NCBI GenBank assembly: GCA_949298505.1
Contig: CASFWW010000035.1
Span: forward strand, 1-51,255
Length of the DNA stretch: 51,255 nt
Direction: 5' to 3'
DNA from: Ornithoclostridium sp949298505
GTDB taxonomy: Bacteria > Bacillota > Clostridia > Christensenellales > UBA3700
Shown here: positions 31,747-41,102 of the stretch, piece after piece
How positions within the stretch are numbered: the stretch's first letter is position 1
How the letters are laid out: each line of letters starts with the position of its first letter
Notes under the pieces: model-generated
Told to the model about the DNA's origin: nothing
The model's input: the letters and a program-made list of their open reading frames with translations, nothing else
Database searches by the model: none
Made by a program: the position numbers and the translations under genes

Positions 31747-33135
31747 ATGCTGAAAATATACAATACTCTGACGAGAAAAAAAGAGGATTTCGTACCGATA
31801 AAAGAGGGCAAGGTCTGCATGTACAGCTGCGGACCCACCGTTTACAGCTTCGCGCATATCGGCAACCTGAGGACATACGTTTTCATGGATCTGTTCCGCC
31901 GCGTGCTGAAATACGACGGCTATAAGCTCAAAGGCGTTATGAACATTACAGACGTCGGTCACCTTACCAGCGATGAGGACGAGGGCGAAGACAAGATGGA
32001 GAAGGCTTCGCGCGAACAGAAAAAATCGCCTTACGAGATAGCGGAGTTTTACGCGGGCGTATTCTTCGAAGATCTCAAAAAGCTGAATATCGGAAGACCC
32101 GAGATAGTCGAAAAGATAACCGATCATATCCCCGAAACGATCGCTTACGTTCAGGAGCTTCTCGACAAAGGCTACGCTTACGAGATAGACGACGGAATTT
32201 ATTACGACATCAGCAAGTTCCCCGGCTATGGCAAGCTGTCGCGCCTTAATCTCGACGAACAGCAGGCGGGCGCGAGAGTGGAGGTCAACAGCCAGAAACG
32301 CCATCCGGCGGACTTTGCGGTATGGAAAAAGGCTGAGCCCAACCATATAATGCAGTGGGAAAGCCCGTGGGGCATGGGCTATCCCGGCTGGCACATTGAG
32401 TGTTCCGCGCTCAGCCGCAAGTACCTCGGTTTCCCGTTCGATATCCATACCGGCGGAGTGGACCACATCCCGGTGCATCACGAGAACGAGATCGCGCAGA
32501 ACGAGGCGATCACCGGTTGCAAGACCGTAAACTACTGGGTCCACGGCGACTTCATGCTGGTAGACAACGGCAAGATGAGCAAGAGCCTTGGCAATACCTA
32601 TACGATAAGCGACCTTGAAAAACGCGGTTACAGCGCGATGGATTTCAGATATTTCTGCCTGAACGCGCATTACCGCAAAAAGCTGAATTTCACGTTCGAC
32701 GGCATGGACGGCGCAAAAGTCTCTTACGCGAGACTTCTCGGCGCGCTGTATCAGCACAAGACGAGCGACGCGAAAACGGACGAAAGCGTTATCAAGGCGT
32801 ATAAGGACGAATTCGTCGAGGCGATAAACGACGACCTGAACGTACCGCGTGCGCTGGGTATACTGTGGAAAGCGGTCAAGGAGTCCAAGAGCCGCGATAT
32901 CTATGACTTAGCTCTCGATTTCGACAAGGTGCTCGGACTTTCTCTCGATCAGGCTAAGCCCGAAGAACAACCCAAGGTCGACGCTCCCGCAGAGGTAGTC
33001 GAAATGGCGGAGCAGAGAATAGCCGCAAAGAAGGAAAAGAATTACGCTCTGGCTGACGAATTGCGCGCGAAGATAACTGCGGCGGGTTATACCGTTACGG
33101 ATACGAAAGACGGCTACGTTCTGAATAAGGCGTGA
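31747..33135 (+). CDS. cysS: Cysteinyl-tRNA synthetase
   Basis: A class I synthetase of 462 residues charging tRNA-Cys. The zinc cysteine and HIGH motif are in CGPTVYSFAHIGNLRTYVF at residues 23-41. WHIECSALSRKYLG and DHIPVHHENEIAQNE carry the other zinc ligands. KMSKS is in NGKMSKSLGNTY near residue 275. The C-terminal anticodon domain ends EKNYALADELRAKITAAGY. The start is the ATG at 31747 with GGAGAGGAGA upstream. The cysE-cysS order under one T-box is common in Bacillota. Confidence 0.97.
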   Translation: MLKIYNTLTRKKEDFVPIKEGKVCMYSCGPTVYSFAHIGNLRTYVFMDLFRRVLKYDGYKLKGVMNITDVGHLTSDEDEGEDKMEKASREQKKSPYEIAEFYAGVFFEDLKKLNIGRPEIVEKITDHIPETIAYVQELLDKGYAYEIDDGIYYDISKFPGYGKLSRLNLDEQQAGARVEVNSQKRHPADFAVWKKAEPNHIMQWESPWGMGYPGWHIECSALSRKYLGFPFDIHTGGVDHIPVHHENEIAQNEAITGCKTVNYWVHGDFMLVDNGKMSKSLGNTYTISDLEKRGYSAMDFRYFCLNAHYRKKLNFTFDGMDGAKVSYARLLGALYQHKTSDAKTDESVIKAYKDEFVEAINDDLNVPRALGILWKAVKESKSRDIYDLALDFDKVLGLSLDQAKPEEQPKVDAPAEVVEMAEQRIAAKKEKNYALADELRAKITAAGYTVTDTKDGYVLNKA

Positions 33136-33162
33136 ACCCGATAAAAATCTTAAAAACGAACA

Positions 33163-33187
33163 GCCGCGCAAAATGCGCGGCTTTTTT
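33163..33187 (+). terminator. Terminator of cysE-cysS
   Basis: GCCGCGCA, AAA, TGCGCGGC and six T. Confidence 0.9.
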
Positions 33188-33293
33188 CGTGCCCGTGTTG
33201 ATAAACGGCATTATAAAAATTGATGTGACGACAGCTTTAAAAGCTCGACGAATCAAAACTGAGTGTGATTTCTTTAATTTTTTTCTGTCGGTA

Positions 33294-33323
33294 TTGAAAA
33301 GAGAGGGCGCAAAGTGGTATAAT
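33294..33323 (+). promoter_or_regulatory. Promoter of the alkaline phosphatase gene
   Basis: TTGAAA (33294-33299), 18-bp spacer with TG at 33315, TATAAT (33318-33323). The predicted start is only a few bases before the GAGGTG ribosome site. No Pho box was seen. Confidence 0.7.
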
Positions 33324-33342
33324 TACCGCGTGAGGTGAACTT

Positions 33343-34464
33343 ATGGAAAATACGACAAAGAAATGGTTGAAGATAACCGCGATAATCCTTGCCGTGCTTA
33401 TCGTAGCGATGGCGGCGACTCTCGGAGGAATGGCGGCGGTACATTACGCGAAAGTCTCCGATGTGGAAAGTCTGGCGGTAGAATACAACGGCGAAAAGCT
33501 CAACGTTATCCTTATGATAGGAGACGGCATGGGATTCAGCCATGTCAGCGCGGCGACCGCAAAATACGGAGATCTGTTTTTCGATACTAAGGCAGATTAC
33601 AAAAGCTCCGTGACCACTTTCTCCCGCGACGTTTTCGACCCGACGGACAGCGCGGCTGCTGCGACAGCTCTCGCGACGGGACATAAGACGGATAACGGCA
33701 TAGTCGCAATGTACGGAGGTAAAGATCTGGCTTCGACGACTGAGCTTGCAATTTCGCTGGGTATGGCTACGGGCGTGATAGCGACTGAAGGCGTAGACGG
33801 CGCCACTCCTGCGGGATTTTCCGCTCATGCTCCGTCCAGAAACGACCTTGACGAAATACTTGCAGACCAGCTTAAAAGCGGCATAGACCTGTTTTTCGGC
33901 AGTAACGTCGAAAGATACGCGCCGCTGAAAGCGCAGATAGAAAAAAGCTATACATACGTTGACGCGTTTTCCGATATAGCGTCGGCTGACGGCAAGATCT
34001 TCGCATCTTTCGAGGAAATACCCCTTGAGGGCGGCGGTGAAGCAAAACCCACTCTCGCTTCTCTCGCGGTAGCGGCTCTCGATATACTCAGCGTTGACGA
34101 GGACGGTTTCTTCCTTATGATAGAGGAAAGCCATATCGACAAATGCAGCCATAATAACGATCTTTTCGGAGCGATAGAACACGTCAAAGCTTACGACAAC
34201 GCGATAAAAGCCGTGGTTGAGTACGCCGAAAGGATAGGCAATACGATAGTCATCGTGACAGCTGACCACGAGACGGGAGGTCTGCAGTACAACGGAGAAA
34301 CTGCGGATCGGCTTTCAGACGATATGTATACTAAAGGAAGCCATTCAAAAGCCGACGTGCCGTTCTACGTGTTCGGGGATATAGACTTCGATCTGTCTGA
34401 GATAACGGACAACACGCTGATCGCCAAGCTGTGTCAGGCGGTGATTTCTGCGGGTACAAAATGA
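33343..34464 (+). CDS. Alkaline phosphatase, membrane-anchored
   Basis: A 373-residue PhoA-superfamily phosphomonoesterase. An N-terminal hydrophobic segment (TAIILAVLIVAMAATLGGMAAVHY, residues 11-34) without a lipobox suggests a membrane anchor or signal peptide with an extracellular catalytic domain. Metal and catalytic residues are visible: Asp in LMIGDGMGFSH, nucleophile Ser in DPTDSAAAATALATG at about 103-117, EESHIDKCSHNND, VTADHETGG and the late GSHSKADVPFYVFG. It is shorter than E. coli PhoA, as many Bacillota forms are. Single gene with its own promoter and terminator. Confidence 0.93.
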   Translation: MENTTKKWLKITAIILAVLIVAMAATLGGMAAVHYAKVSDVESLAVEYNGEKLNVILMIGDGMGFSHVSAATAKYGDLFFDTKADYKSSVTTFSRDVFDPTDSAAAATALATGHKTDNGIVAMYGGKDLASTTELAISLGMATGVIATEGVDGATPAGFSAHAPSRNDLDEILADQLKSGIDLFFGSNVERYAPLKAQIEKSYTYVDAFSDIASADGKIFASFEEIPLEGGGEAKPTLASLAVAALDILSVDEDGFFLMIEESHIDKCSHNNDLFGAIEHVKAYDNAIKAVVEYAERIGNTIVIVTADHETGGLQYNGETADRLSDDMYTKGSHSKADVPFYVFGDIDFDLSEITDNTLIAKLCQAVISAGTK

Positions 34465-34612
34465 AGATAAACGGCAATGATTTGAATTGAGCTTGCCTGA
34501 ATTTCTTATCCCGACCGGTCACGGGGCTGTGCCGATGAAGCCGGCATTGTGACGGACGGGCTTGCAGATCGTGCCGGAAGAATGACAAGCGGATCTGCAG
34601 ATTTCAAAAATA

Positions 34613-34640
34613 TAAGCGGAGAGTTTTCTCCGCTTTTTTT
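34613..34640 (+). terminator. Terminator of the phosphatase gene
   Basis: AGCGGAGA, short T-rich loop, TCTCCGCT and a T-run. Confidence 0.85.
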
Positions 34641-34665
34641 GCCGGGTTCTCACGGCTCAGACCTT

Positions 34666-35523
34666 TCAGACCTCCTGCGGTTTTTCTGCTTTTGAGCGAC
34701 GTTTTCCCGCTCCGGCGTTTCTGTATTCGGCAGGAGTCATGCCCGTTTCGCGTTTGAAAAGTTTGGAAAAATGAGTGCGGTCAGTGAAACACAGCCTCTC
34801 TGCGATGTCGTCTGCCGAAGAATCCGAGGAGGAAAGCATATTTTTTGCCATTTCGATCTTTACGGAAAGGTAATACTGGTACGGAGTCTTGCCGAATTTG
34901 CGCTTGAGAACGCCTGTCAATGCCGGAACAGACATGCCGAAATGTTCCGCAAAATCGTGTACGTCGAGCTTGTCATACATGTGAGAGACTATATATTCTT
35001 CGAATTTGTTGGATGACGCGCCCGGCTTTATTCTGCCCGTCTGAGTCGTGCTGAGCGAGTTTTTGACGGAGATCACAAGTTTCAGGATGAGGAGCGTCAG
35101 CTCGTCGTCCGCGTCGGAATTCTGAGAGAGGAGTTCGAAAGCTCTTGAAAAACAGTCTCTTACGTCGCACGTCGAGATTATCGCGCGCATATTGGGAAAG
35201 TAACATCTGATCATCGCTTCAGCCAGTTCTCCTCCGAAGCGGAGCCAGTGTACCGACGGCGGATTTTTTGCGTCACTCTGGATCTTGCTGTACTTTCTGG
35301 AAGGGAAGATAACGCAATCCCCCCTGTAAAGAGGGTATTCTCCTCCGGCGGCGGTCAGTTTTGCTTTTCCGTCCGAGATGTAGAAAGCGAGAACGTCATG
35401 AGAATCCTCTCTGATTGCCATCCAGGAAGGATCGGGGCTGACAATGCCTGCCGATTTTACGAAGCAGATGTTATTGACCGCTTTCGCGGAGTTGTTTACG
35501 ATTTTTTCGTTTAAAAGACTCAT
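34666..35523 (-). CDS. AraC-family transcriptional regulator
   Basis: A 285-residue regulator with an N-terminal cupin-like sensor (AFYISDGKAKLTAAGGEYPLYRGDCVIFPS at about 46-75) and two C-terminal helix-turn-helix units. The latter read DVHDFAEHFGMSVPALTGVLKRKFGKTPYQYYLSVKIEMAKNML and SADDIAERLCFTDRTHFSKLFKRETGMTPAEYR. The ligand is probably a sugar by family habit, but no target is identified. It is divergent from the TetR gene. The start ATG has no clear ribosome site. Confidence 0.92.
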   Translation of the reverse strand: MSLLNEKIVNNSAKAVNNICFVKSAGIVSPDPSWMAIREDSHDVLAFYISDGKAKLTAAGGEYPLYRGDCVIFPSRKYSKIQSDAKNPPSVHWLRFGGELAEAMIRCYFPNMRAIISTCDVRDCFSRAFELLSQNSDADDELTLLILKLVISVKNSLSTTQTGRIKPGASSNKFEEYIVSHMYDKLDVHDFAEHFGMSVPALTGVLKRKFGKTPYQYYLSVKIEMAKNMLSSSDSSADDIAERLCFTDRTHFSKLFKRETGMTPAEYRNAGAGKRRSKAEKPQEV

Positions 35524-35697
35524 AGATACACCGTCATCACTTTATGGATTGCGTTTTGTCCCGACAAACGGAAAGCTTTGAAGAAGCGCTGAGAAGATTT
35601 CCTTTAGAACGACTACGAAAACCAATATTGATCAGTATTTCAAGTATAACATAATTTTCGTTAAACAAAAATTAAATCAAACAAATTTGTTAAAAAT

Positions 35698-35742
35698 TTA
35701 ACCGTATATTGACAAAGCGATACATAACGGTTAATATATAAT
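35698..35742 (+). promoter_or_regulatory. TetR gene promoter with inverted TTAACCGT half-sites
   Basis: TTGACA (35709-35714), 17-bp spacer, TAATAT (35732-35737), with TATAAT at 35737-35742. TTAACCGT (35698-35705) and its exact complement ACGGTTAA (35727-35734) bracket the promoter core, suggesting an autoregulatory operator. The remaining AT-rich gap (35524-35697) shows no gene. Confidence 0.6.
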
Positions 35743-35764
35743 CAGGAAACAAGGGAGAAAGACA

Positions 35765-36346
35765 ATGCCTCCAAGGCCTAAAGTGACAGCAAAAAATATA
35801 GAAGACGCGGCGTTCAGACTTGTCAGAACGAGGGGATACGGCGCGCTTACCGCTAAAAGTCTGGCGGCTGAAGCCGGCTGTTCGACCCAGCCTGTCTTCT
35901 GGTATTTTTCAGGTATGGCAGAAGTTTCTGAAAAGGTGCTCGAGCGCGCGAAGGCATTTTTTGCGGAAAAACTCAGGGATGAGAGGCAGGGCGTGAATCC
36001 CTTCAAGACGGTAGGACTGAATTATATCGCGTTTGCGAGAGACGAGACTCCGCTTTTCAGATTGCTTTATATGAGCGGAAAGACTGATCCTTCAGATCTT
36101 CTCGACGATGAAAACACTCCGTTCGCCGTGGACGTGATCGTAAAGGAAAAAGGCGTTTCCGATGATGACGCGAGGCGGGTGTTCAGAGAGCTCTGGCTTT
36201 TCTCTCACGGTATAGCCACTATGATCGCGACGGGAACGGCAAAATTTTCAGAAGACGAGATAAGCGCGATGTTGTCGGACGTATACGTCGGCGTTCTGTT
36301 GAAGATAGGGCAGGAGAAAGACGCGTCGGGAGGCGCGCAACCGTAA
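35765..36346 (+). CDS. TetR-family transcriptional regulator
   Basis: A 193-residue repressor. The helix-turn-helix is NIEDAAFRLVRTRGYGALTAKSLAAEAGCSTQPVFWYFSGMAEV at residues 11-54, where S-T-Q-P-V-F-W-Y-F is the recognition helix of this subfamily. The C-terminal ligand domain (LFRLLYMSGKTDP, LWLFSHGIATMIATG) follows the WHG motif of many TetR proteins. GGGAGA precedes the ATG. It lies 39 bp upstream of the redox pair, which it may control together with itself; no terminator lies between. Confidence 0.92.
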   Translation: MPPRPKVTAKNIEDAAFRLVRTRGYGALTAKSLAAEAGCSTQPVFWYFSGMAEVSEKVLERAKAFFAEKLRDERQGVNPFKTVGLNYIAFARDETPLFRLLYMSGKTDPSDLLDDENTPFAVDVIVKEKGVSDDDARRVFRELWLFSHGIATMIATGTAKFSEDEISAMLSDVYVGVLLKIGQEKDASGGAQP

Positions 36347-36385
36347 AGCAGTAAAAAAACAAATTCAATATAAAAGGAGGCAGAC

Positions 36386-37909
36386 ATGAAAAAGTACGAC
36401 GCGGTGGTTATCGGCGCAGGAAACGGCGGACTGGTGGCGGCGATAAGGCTTTTGCAGGGCGGGGCAAAGACCCTTCTTGTGGAAAAGCACAATATCCCCG
36501 GCGGCTTCGCGACCAGTTTCAGGCGCGGCAGGTTTGAGTTCGAAGCGTCGCTTCACGAGCTCAACGACTTCGGTACCCCCGACAATGCGGGCGACGTAAG
36601 AGTGTTGTTCGATCAGCTGGGAGTGACCGATAAGATCGAATGGTTGCAGATCCCTGAAGCTTACAGGGTGATATCCCGTGAGGAGAAGATAGACGCGACC
36701 ATGCCTTTCGGCATAAAGGCGTTTATCGACAAAATGGAGTATTACGTTCCCGGCAGCAGAAAGTCGATGGAGAAGTTCTTCGACCTGGCAGAGGAGGTAA
36801 GAGCGGCGCAGGCTTACAGCAACTCGGTGAACGGACAGACAGATCAGAAGGTGATGCTTTCTCAGTACGCAAATTTCGTAAAATGCGGATCTTATTCGGT
36901 CAACGAAGTTCTCGACGCGATAAAGATGCCCAAGAGAGCGAAGGATATATTGAACGCTTACTGGTGCTATCTCGGCGCGCATTGCGACGATCTCAGCTTC
37001 CTGCATTATTCTTCGATGGTGATAAGGTATATCACGCGCGGCGCGGCGATGCCCAAATCGCGTTCTCACGAAATTTCTCTCGCTATGGTCGAGAGAATAA
37101 GAGAGCTGGGCGGCGACGTCTGGTTCAATACCGAAGCGGTGAAAATAAAGACGGGCGCAGACGGCGGAGTAGAAGGAGTTGTCCTCAGCAACGGCGACGA
37201 GATAGAGACCCGTCACGTTATCGCCAACTGTTCGCCGCATATCGTCTACGGCAAGATGATGGACAAGGTGGACGAAAGGATAATCAAGGAGACCAACGCG
37301 CGCAAATTCGCGGGCAGAGGTTTCACGATGTTCCTCGGTCTCAACAAATCGGCAGACGAACTGGGAATAACCAATCACAACTACTTCCTGTACGACACGA
37401 TGGACACCGCGAAGCAGTACGACATCATGAAGAAGATCGAGACCAACGAGGTGCAGGCAACGGTATGTCTTAACAGGGCGTACCCCGACTGTTCGCCCGA
37501 GGGCACTTGCATGATGTATTTCACGACCCTCTATATGAGCGACGACTGGGCTAACGTAAAACCCGAAGATTACTTTAAGGTTAAAGATTACGTTGCCAAT
37601 AAGATGATCGCGAGGTTCGAACAGGATACGGGCTGCAAGATAAGAGACAGCATAGAGGAGATATCCGTTGCGACCCCGATGACTTACGCGCGTTACTGCG
37701 GTCATCCCGAGGGAGGCATATACGGTTACGAATCTCAGTACTGGGACGGACTCATGCCCAGACTTCTGATGATGGCAGAGGATCACAAGACCAGAGGGCT
37801 GCGCTTTGCGGGCGGCTTCTCGATGAGACTTTCGGGCTATTCCAGCGCGTATTTCTCAGGCGATATCACGGGCAGACAGACCGTGGGCGACATAAAGAGG
37901 GAGGGCTGA
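36386..37909 (+). CDS. FAD-dependent oxidoreductase of the phytoene-desaturase type
   Basis: A 507-residue flavoprotein. The N-terminal Rossmann motif is DAVVIGAGNGGLVAAIRLLQGGAKTLLVEKHNIPGG (residues 5-40), followed by GGFATSFRRGRFEFE, as in CrtI/retinol-saturase relatives. SHEISLAMVERIRELGGDVWFNTEAVKI and the C-terminal FAD-closing GLRFAGGFSMRLSGYSSAYFSGDITG fit the family. Neither a carotenoid pathway nor a signal peptide is seen; the substrate is unknown. AAGGAGG precedes the ATG. The next gene, 4 bp away, is an FNR/ferredoxin protein that could supply electrons. Confidence 0.88.
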   Translation: MKKYDAVVIGAGNGGLVAAIRLLQGGAKTLLVEKHNIPGGFATSFRRGRFEFEASLHELNDFGTPDNAGDVRVLFDQLGVTDKIEWLQIPEAYRVISREEKIDATMPFGIKAFIDKMEYYVPGSRKSMEKFFDLAEEVRAAQAYSNSVNGQTDQKVMLSQYANFVKCGSYSVNEVLDAIKMPKRAKDILNAYWCYLGAHCDDLSFLHYSSMVIRYITRGAAMPKSRSHEISLAMVERIRELGGDVWFNTEAVKIKTGADGGVEGVVLSNGDEIETRHVIANCSPHIVYGKMMDKVDERIIKETNARKFAGRGFTMFLGLNKSADELGITNHNYFLYDTMDTAKQYDIMKKIETNEVQATVCLNRAYPDCSPEGTCMMYFTTLYMSDDWANVKPEDYFKVKDYVANKMIARFEQDTGCKIRDSIEEISVATPMTYARYCGHPEGGIYGYESQYWDGLMPRLLMMAEDHKTRGLRFAGGFSMRLSGYSSAYFSGDITGRQTVGDIKREG

Positions 37910-37913
37910 AACT

Positions 37914-39068
37914 ATGGCGTTCAAATTTAAAAAACAGATATTCGGATTTATGGATCTGCTCCGTTTCAAAAAGCTCGTACCCAACCGCCGCGCGGCTTTC
38001 GACGCGGCTCCGGCGACTCCGCTTCCCAAGACCTATAAGGTAAACGAAACGGCGAAGATCATTCACCCCGGCAACCAGAAGGCAAAACTTGTAGACATAA
38101 AGAAAGAAACCGCGGATATGAAGACCTATACCTTCGAACTTTCGAAAAAGGCGTTCTTCCGCGCGGGTCAGTACGTTGAACTCACAGCGAACGTGGACGG
38201 TTCTGTCGTAAGCAGACCGTATGCGATCTCGTCATCGCCTTACACCGCGCTGAGAGAGGGAAAACTCTCGGTCACGGTAAAGAAAGCGGGATTTTTCAGC
38301 AACTGGCTTTTCGACAACGCAAAGGTAGGCGACGAAATGATCATCGGCGATCCTTCCGGACAATTCCATTACGAGGGCGTAAAAGACGAAGAGGTCGTCA
38401 TAGGCGTTGCGGGCGGCAGCGGCATAACCCCGTTCTACTCCATGGCTCAGGCGCTCAAAGAGGGGAGCGAGGAATTCAGACTCATACTTCTTTACGGCGC
38501 GCGTACAGAAAAGGACATCGCGTTCAAAAAAGAACTCGACGCGCTGGTATCCGATAAATTCAAAGTAGTATACGTGCTCAGCGACGAAAAGAGCGATAAG
38601 TACGAAAACGGCTTCGTCACCAAAGAGCTCATCGCGAAATACGCGCCTGAAAAGTATACCGTGATGGCGTGCGGACCGCAGGCAATGTATGCGTTCCTCG
38701 ACAAGGAGCTTGCGGCTATGGGCATAGGCGGAAAGCGCGTAAAGAAAGAGGCAAACTGCGTTGGCGTACGCGACGTCAAGAAAGCGGAATACACTCTTAC
38801 CGTGCATATAAGAGACAACGTGTATAAGGTCAAAGCCGACAGCAGAGAGACCGTTCTCGTCGCTATGGAAAGGGCGGGTCTCAAAGTCCCCGCAAAATGC
38901 CGCGCGGGCGGTTGCGGATTCTGCCACAGCAAGCTGGTTTCGGGTAAATTCAGCATAGCTGGCGCGGACAAGAGACGTCTTGCGGACCTCAAGTTCGGCT
39001 ATATCCACCCGTGCTGTTCCTATCCCGATTCAGATATGGAACTCATCGTTCCCGCAGGTCTCGAATAG
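37914..39068 (+). CDS. Flavodoxin/ferredoxin-NADP reductase with C-terminal [2Fe-2S] domain
   Basis: A 384-residue electron-transfer protein. The FAD-binding barrel at about 60-150 shows FRAGQYVELTANVDGSVVSRPYAISSSP. The NAD(P) domain at 155-260 has VVIGVAGGSGITPFYSMAQAL and YTVMACGPQAMYAF. A plant-type ferredoxin domain at 295-380 has the cluster cysteines CRAGGCGFC and the later Cys in IHPCC. No membrane segment. It probably reduces the upstream flavoprotein or a shared partner; this is inferred from the 4-bp spacing. GGGAGGG lies upstream of the ATG. Confidence 0.9.
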   Translation: MAFKFKKQIFGFMDLLRFKKLVPNRRAAFDAAPATPLPKTYKVNETAKIIHPGNQKAKLVDIKKETADMKTYTFELSKKAFFRAGQYVELTANVDGSVVSRPYAISSSPYTALREGKLSVTVKKAGFFSNWLFDNAKVGDEMIIGDPSGQFHYEGVKDEEVVIGVAGGSGITPFYSMAQALKEGSEEFRLILLYGARTEKDIAFKKELDALVSDKFKVVYVLSDEKSDKYENGFVTKELIAKYAPEKYTVMACGPQAMYAFLDKELAAMGIGGKRVKKEANCVGVRDVKKAEYTLTVHIRDNVYKVKADSRETVLVAMERAGLKVPAKCRAGGCGFCHSKLVSGKFSIAGADKRRLADLKFGYIHPCCSYPDSDMELIVPAGLE

Positions 39069-39090
39069 AGAATTAAAAAGCAATACAAAA

Positions 39091-39121
39091 GTACGGAGCC
39101 TTACGGTTCCGTACTTTTTTT
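39091..39121. terminator. Terminator after the redox pair, usable from both sides
   Basis: GTACGGA and TCCGTAC with a ten-base loop and a long T-run on the plus strand; TTTTG on the minus strand for the XRE gene. Confidence 0.82.
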
Positions 39122-39214
39122 GCGACCTTTTTTTGCGCGAGGTGAAATAACTTTGAGAGGTTACCGAAAATTTGATTTTATACCCTGAAAACCCGATACG
39201 TATCGAGATTTTAC

Positions 39215-40923
39215 TTACGCGGCAGTATTATTCTCATTGTTAGGATCTTTGCTGTTTTTCTTTGCTTTTCGTTCCTCGACCTCATTTATCGCGGCGCCCG
39301 AAAGCGCGTACAGGAAGAGAGAGACTGCGGCAGTCGCCGCTGCGAATTTCATCGTATATTCGAAGTTGCGGTCTTTCCTGCGTTCCGTCAGCGAGTTATA
39401 GTCGAAATAGTAGAGGTGGGATTTGCCTGTCCCGTCGTATACCAGACCAGAATAATACAAACCAGCCCTAAGGCGCGCCTTTTGTGTGTTTTTTAACGAT
39501 TCTCCCTTGAAAATATTATAATATTATCTGCGCTCGCCTCGCTAAAACACTCACTAAAAATCATCGCCTGAGGGTGCCCGCAGTTTCAAGCCGGCAAATT
39601 TTTGTTGATACAAGGCAAATGCCGCAGGTAATATTTAAACATATTATCAAGGCATTTAACGCAGTAGCTACGTAAATTTGCCGCTTTAAACCTTGTTCGT
39701 ATTATTCTGGTCTGGTATTGGAGAAAAGCCGTCTGGTATCTTATGTTGAATACGGTTATTTTTTTAGTCTTTGTCACTACTTTGTCCGTCAGAGGATCGT
39801 ATTCGTCGTAAGTCACGTGCCATACGGGATAGAGTATTTTTACGCTGTATGCGTCGTCGAGCATATTTCCTTCAATGCTGTAAGCGAGATAACCTTTCAG
39901 GTCGTCCTCGTCGAAATCTTTTCTGTTTATACGGTAAGAATATTCGGCGTATTGATCTGATACCGTCGGCATTACGTTGGCGGGTTCGTAGTCGTCGGGA
40001 AGATAGCTTTCGGACAGCATGGCTTCTAAGCCGTCTATACTGTCGGCGGAATTCAGACCGTTGCCCGCGAAAGCAACGTCTGAAAGCGGGATTTGCTGCA
40101 TGGTAAAAGCAAATATTGCCACGGCGATGACCGCGACGGCGAATATTGTTATCCTTGCCTTAGCCTTATTCCTGACGACCGTGCGGTTTGCCGAAGGATA
40201 AAAGGCGGGGCGCATAAGCTTGGATACGGGATTGAATGCTAATGCCGCGAGAACGTAGAGAACGGCGAGGAAAAGTCCCCAGACGATATAATTGACATAT
40301 TGCTTGAAGTTGAAGCAATAGGGGATAAAGAATAGCAGTACTGAGACGATGACGTTTACCGCGCATTTTCTTCTGATATATATCCCGCGTCTGACTTTAA
40401 GGGTGCGAGGTTCGTCGGGCACGGCGAAATTCACGCGGTAACTTATCAATGCGTAAATAAACAGAGATATACCGCTTATTGGCACGACGATGAAAAATCC
40501 CGCTGCAACATAATCCGCGAGGGTTATCGTGACCGCCGCCGCAAAAACCGAGAACAGAACGGCGAACAGCGCCGCCGCGGTCGCTATCTTGTGGGTATTG
40601 TCATACCTTGCCAGCATATTGTCGAATATCGCGGAAGCTTCTTTTTCGGCTTTTTCCGCGCTTGCCGTGATCTTTGCCGCTTCGTCGTCGTCCGATGCGT
40701 CTTGCTTTGCGGGCGCGCGCTTAGCTCTTAATATCTCGTCGCAGGTCACGCCGTAAAGTTCGGCTATCGCAGGTATCATAGATATATCGGGATAAGAAGA
40801 GTCTCTTTCCCAACAGCTGACCGTCTTATTGGATACGCCCAGCTTTTCTGCGACTTCCTGCTGCGTGTAGCCGTTACTTCTTCTGAGTGCGGATAGGAAT
40901 TGTCCTATCGTTTGTTTTTCCAT
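39215..40923 (-). pseudogene. XRE membrane protein, paralogue 1, split by the inverted-repeat element
   Basis: The first part (40923-39719) encodes an XRE helix-turn-helix (IGQFLSALRRSNGYTQQEVAEKLGVSNKTVSCWERD, residues 6-41) and about five membrane segments. It is cut by the element at 39441-39716. Removing 278 bp leaves 477 codons, and the joined product reads ...RYQTAFLQ-YDGTGKSHLYYFDYN..., then a last membrane segment (AAATAAVSLFLYALSG) and a charged tail, collinear with the paralogue at 41192. The uninterrupted frame ends inside the element. Start and ribosome site (AGGAGG) are identical to those of its paralogues. Role unknown, possibly envelope sensing. Confidence 0.9.
39441..39716 (-). 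mobile_element. Inverted-repeat element, copy 3 (276 bp)
   Basis: The ends are ACCAGACCAGAATAATAC and its perfect complement. Target duplication AT is at 39439-39440 and 39717-39718. Here the wider flanks are AATA and TATA on the host-gene strand, so a 4-bp TATA duplication would need a mismatch while a 2-bp AT duplication (or none) fits. Same length as copy 2, no coding capacity. Confidence 0.9.
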
Positions 40924-40947
40924 ATAAACGCCTCCTTTTACGATTAA

Positions 40948-40976
40948 AGTCTAACAGCGAAAGACACTTTTTTCAA
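40948..40976 (-). promoter_or_regulatory. Promoter/operator of XRE paralogue 1
   Basis: Minus-strand TTGAAA (40971-40976), 17-bp spacer, TAGACT (40948-40953). GTCT...AGAC inverted bases overlap the spacer and -10. The block through the AAGGAGG site is shared with paralogues 2 and 3. Confidence 0.6.
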
Positions 40977-41102
40977 TAACTCGATCGGTAAAAATATCTG
41001 ACAACGTTAGAATTTGCGTTTTTTCAGACAAAAAACCGAGTTTTCGGAAAAGGTTTTCTAAACAAAATGCTTTAAAATCCGCAAAATATAAACCCTAAGA
41101 CA

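Noticed and set aside
39435..39720. CRISPR-like or REP array
   Set aside because: Repeats occur as dispersed single elements with inverted ends, not as regularly spaced short direct repeats.
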